This document shows positions 35,018 through 35,204 of a stretch of 35,204 nt of DNA, one piece after another (the first letter of the stretch is position 1; each line of letters starts with the position of its first letter). This stretch comes from Betaproteobacteria bacterium CG2_30_68_42 (lineage in GTDB: Bacteria > Pseudomonadota > Gammaproteobacteria > Burkholderiales > Rhodocyclaceae): assembly GCA_001872285.1 (NCBI GenBank), contig MNXU01000057.1:1-35204 (forward strand), written 5' to 3'. Both the position numbers and the translations under genes were made by a program. The notes under the pieces were generated by a model. That model did no database searches, was not told the origin of the DNA, and was given only the letters and a program-made list of their open reading frames with translations.

Positions 35018-35204
35018 CTAATTCGGCCGCAGCAGCTTCGCGAGCCCCGCGAAAGGCCGGGGTTCCCCTGCCTTCAGCCCCGGAGCCGGCGCTTCGCACG
35101 TCTCGTGCCGGGGCGCAAGCGGCAGTGCGAGCAGGATCTCGTCTTCGACCAGGGTCACCAGATCCAGTTCGCGCTGCGCGGGGATCGCATCGTAGCGCTC
35201 CTCG
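35018..35204 (-). CDS. yceD: YceD (DUF177) family protein, 5' part outside the window
   Basis: The last about 61 residues of a protein that continues past the right edge. It reads [20 protein letters not shown], then a short HETC segment, and ends [11 protein letters not shown] before TAG. This is the C-terminus of the YceD/DUF177 family, which in plants and bacteria is linked to 23S rRNA accumulation. It precedes rpmF by 37 bases, as in E. coli. Confidence 0.9.
   Translation of the reverse strand, partial: EERYDAIPAQRELDLVTLVEDEILLALPLAPRHETCEAPAPGLKAGEPRPFAGLAKLLRPN

Overview
This is a high-GC chromosomal stretch whose gene order points to a betaproteobacterium. The evidence is three conserved blocks: ygfZ | mltG-tmk-holB-pilZ-tatD; rpoE-rseA-rseB-rseC-degP-glutaredoxin-lepA-lepB-DUF4845-rnc-era-recO-pdxJ-acpS-nagZ-uvrC-pgsA-tRNA-Gly-tRNA-Cys; and yceD-rpmF-plsX-fabH-fabD-fabG-acpP-fabF. 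I cannot place it below class level from sequence alone. Most of the window is housekeeping DNA. The accessory parts are the left edge, 7980-9870 and 10765-12735.

Left edge (1-1199): an arsenite S-adenosylmethionine methyltransferase gene (arsM) lies between two integron-type recombination sites. The 3' end of one attC site is visible at 1-43, and a complete, foldable 62-bp attC site at 933-994 overlaps the arsM stop codon. arsM is therefore a gene cassette, apparently the last of an array that continues to the left of the window. A short non-coding stretch with a REP-like motif follows.

1200-7978: a leftward operon (ygfZ, an NRDE/TANGO2-family gene, yajD-like HNH nuclease) diverges from a rightward operon (mltG, tmk, holB, pilZ, tatD, a secreted ankyrin protein). 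The genes of the rightward operon mostly overlap by 1-4 bases. The tmk/holB junction and an internal part of holB are unusually AT-rich and can form hairpins. One of these hairpins encloses the holB start codon.

7979-9869: a small extracytoplasmic-function (ECF) sigma module of lipoprotein, sigma factor and membrane-bound anti-sigma factor. A candidate ECF promoter and a strong AT-rich palindrome (possible operator) lie in front of it.

9940-12735: a Mut7-C RNase-domain gene, then degraded DNA that holds the N-terminal part of an LplT-like MFS transporter gene and a scrap resembling a von Willebrand A domain, then a ceramidase-like (CREST superfamily) membrane protein. 

12736-35204: tRNA-Cys, tRNA-Gly and the long leftward housekeeping block. 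It covers phospholipid synthesis (pgsA, plsX, acpS), fatty-acid synthesis (fabH, fabD, fabG, acpP, fabF), DNA repair (uvrC, recO), ribosome and RNA maturation (era, rnc, lepA, rpmF), protein export (lepB) and the sigma-E envelope-stress system, with a recognisable sigma-E promoter in front of rpoE. nadB is the only rightward gene in this block. The window ends inside yceD.
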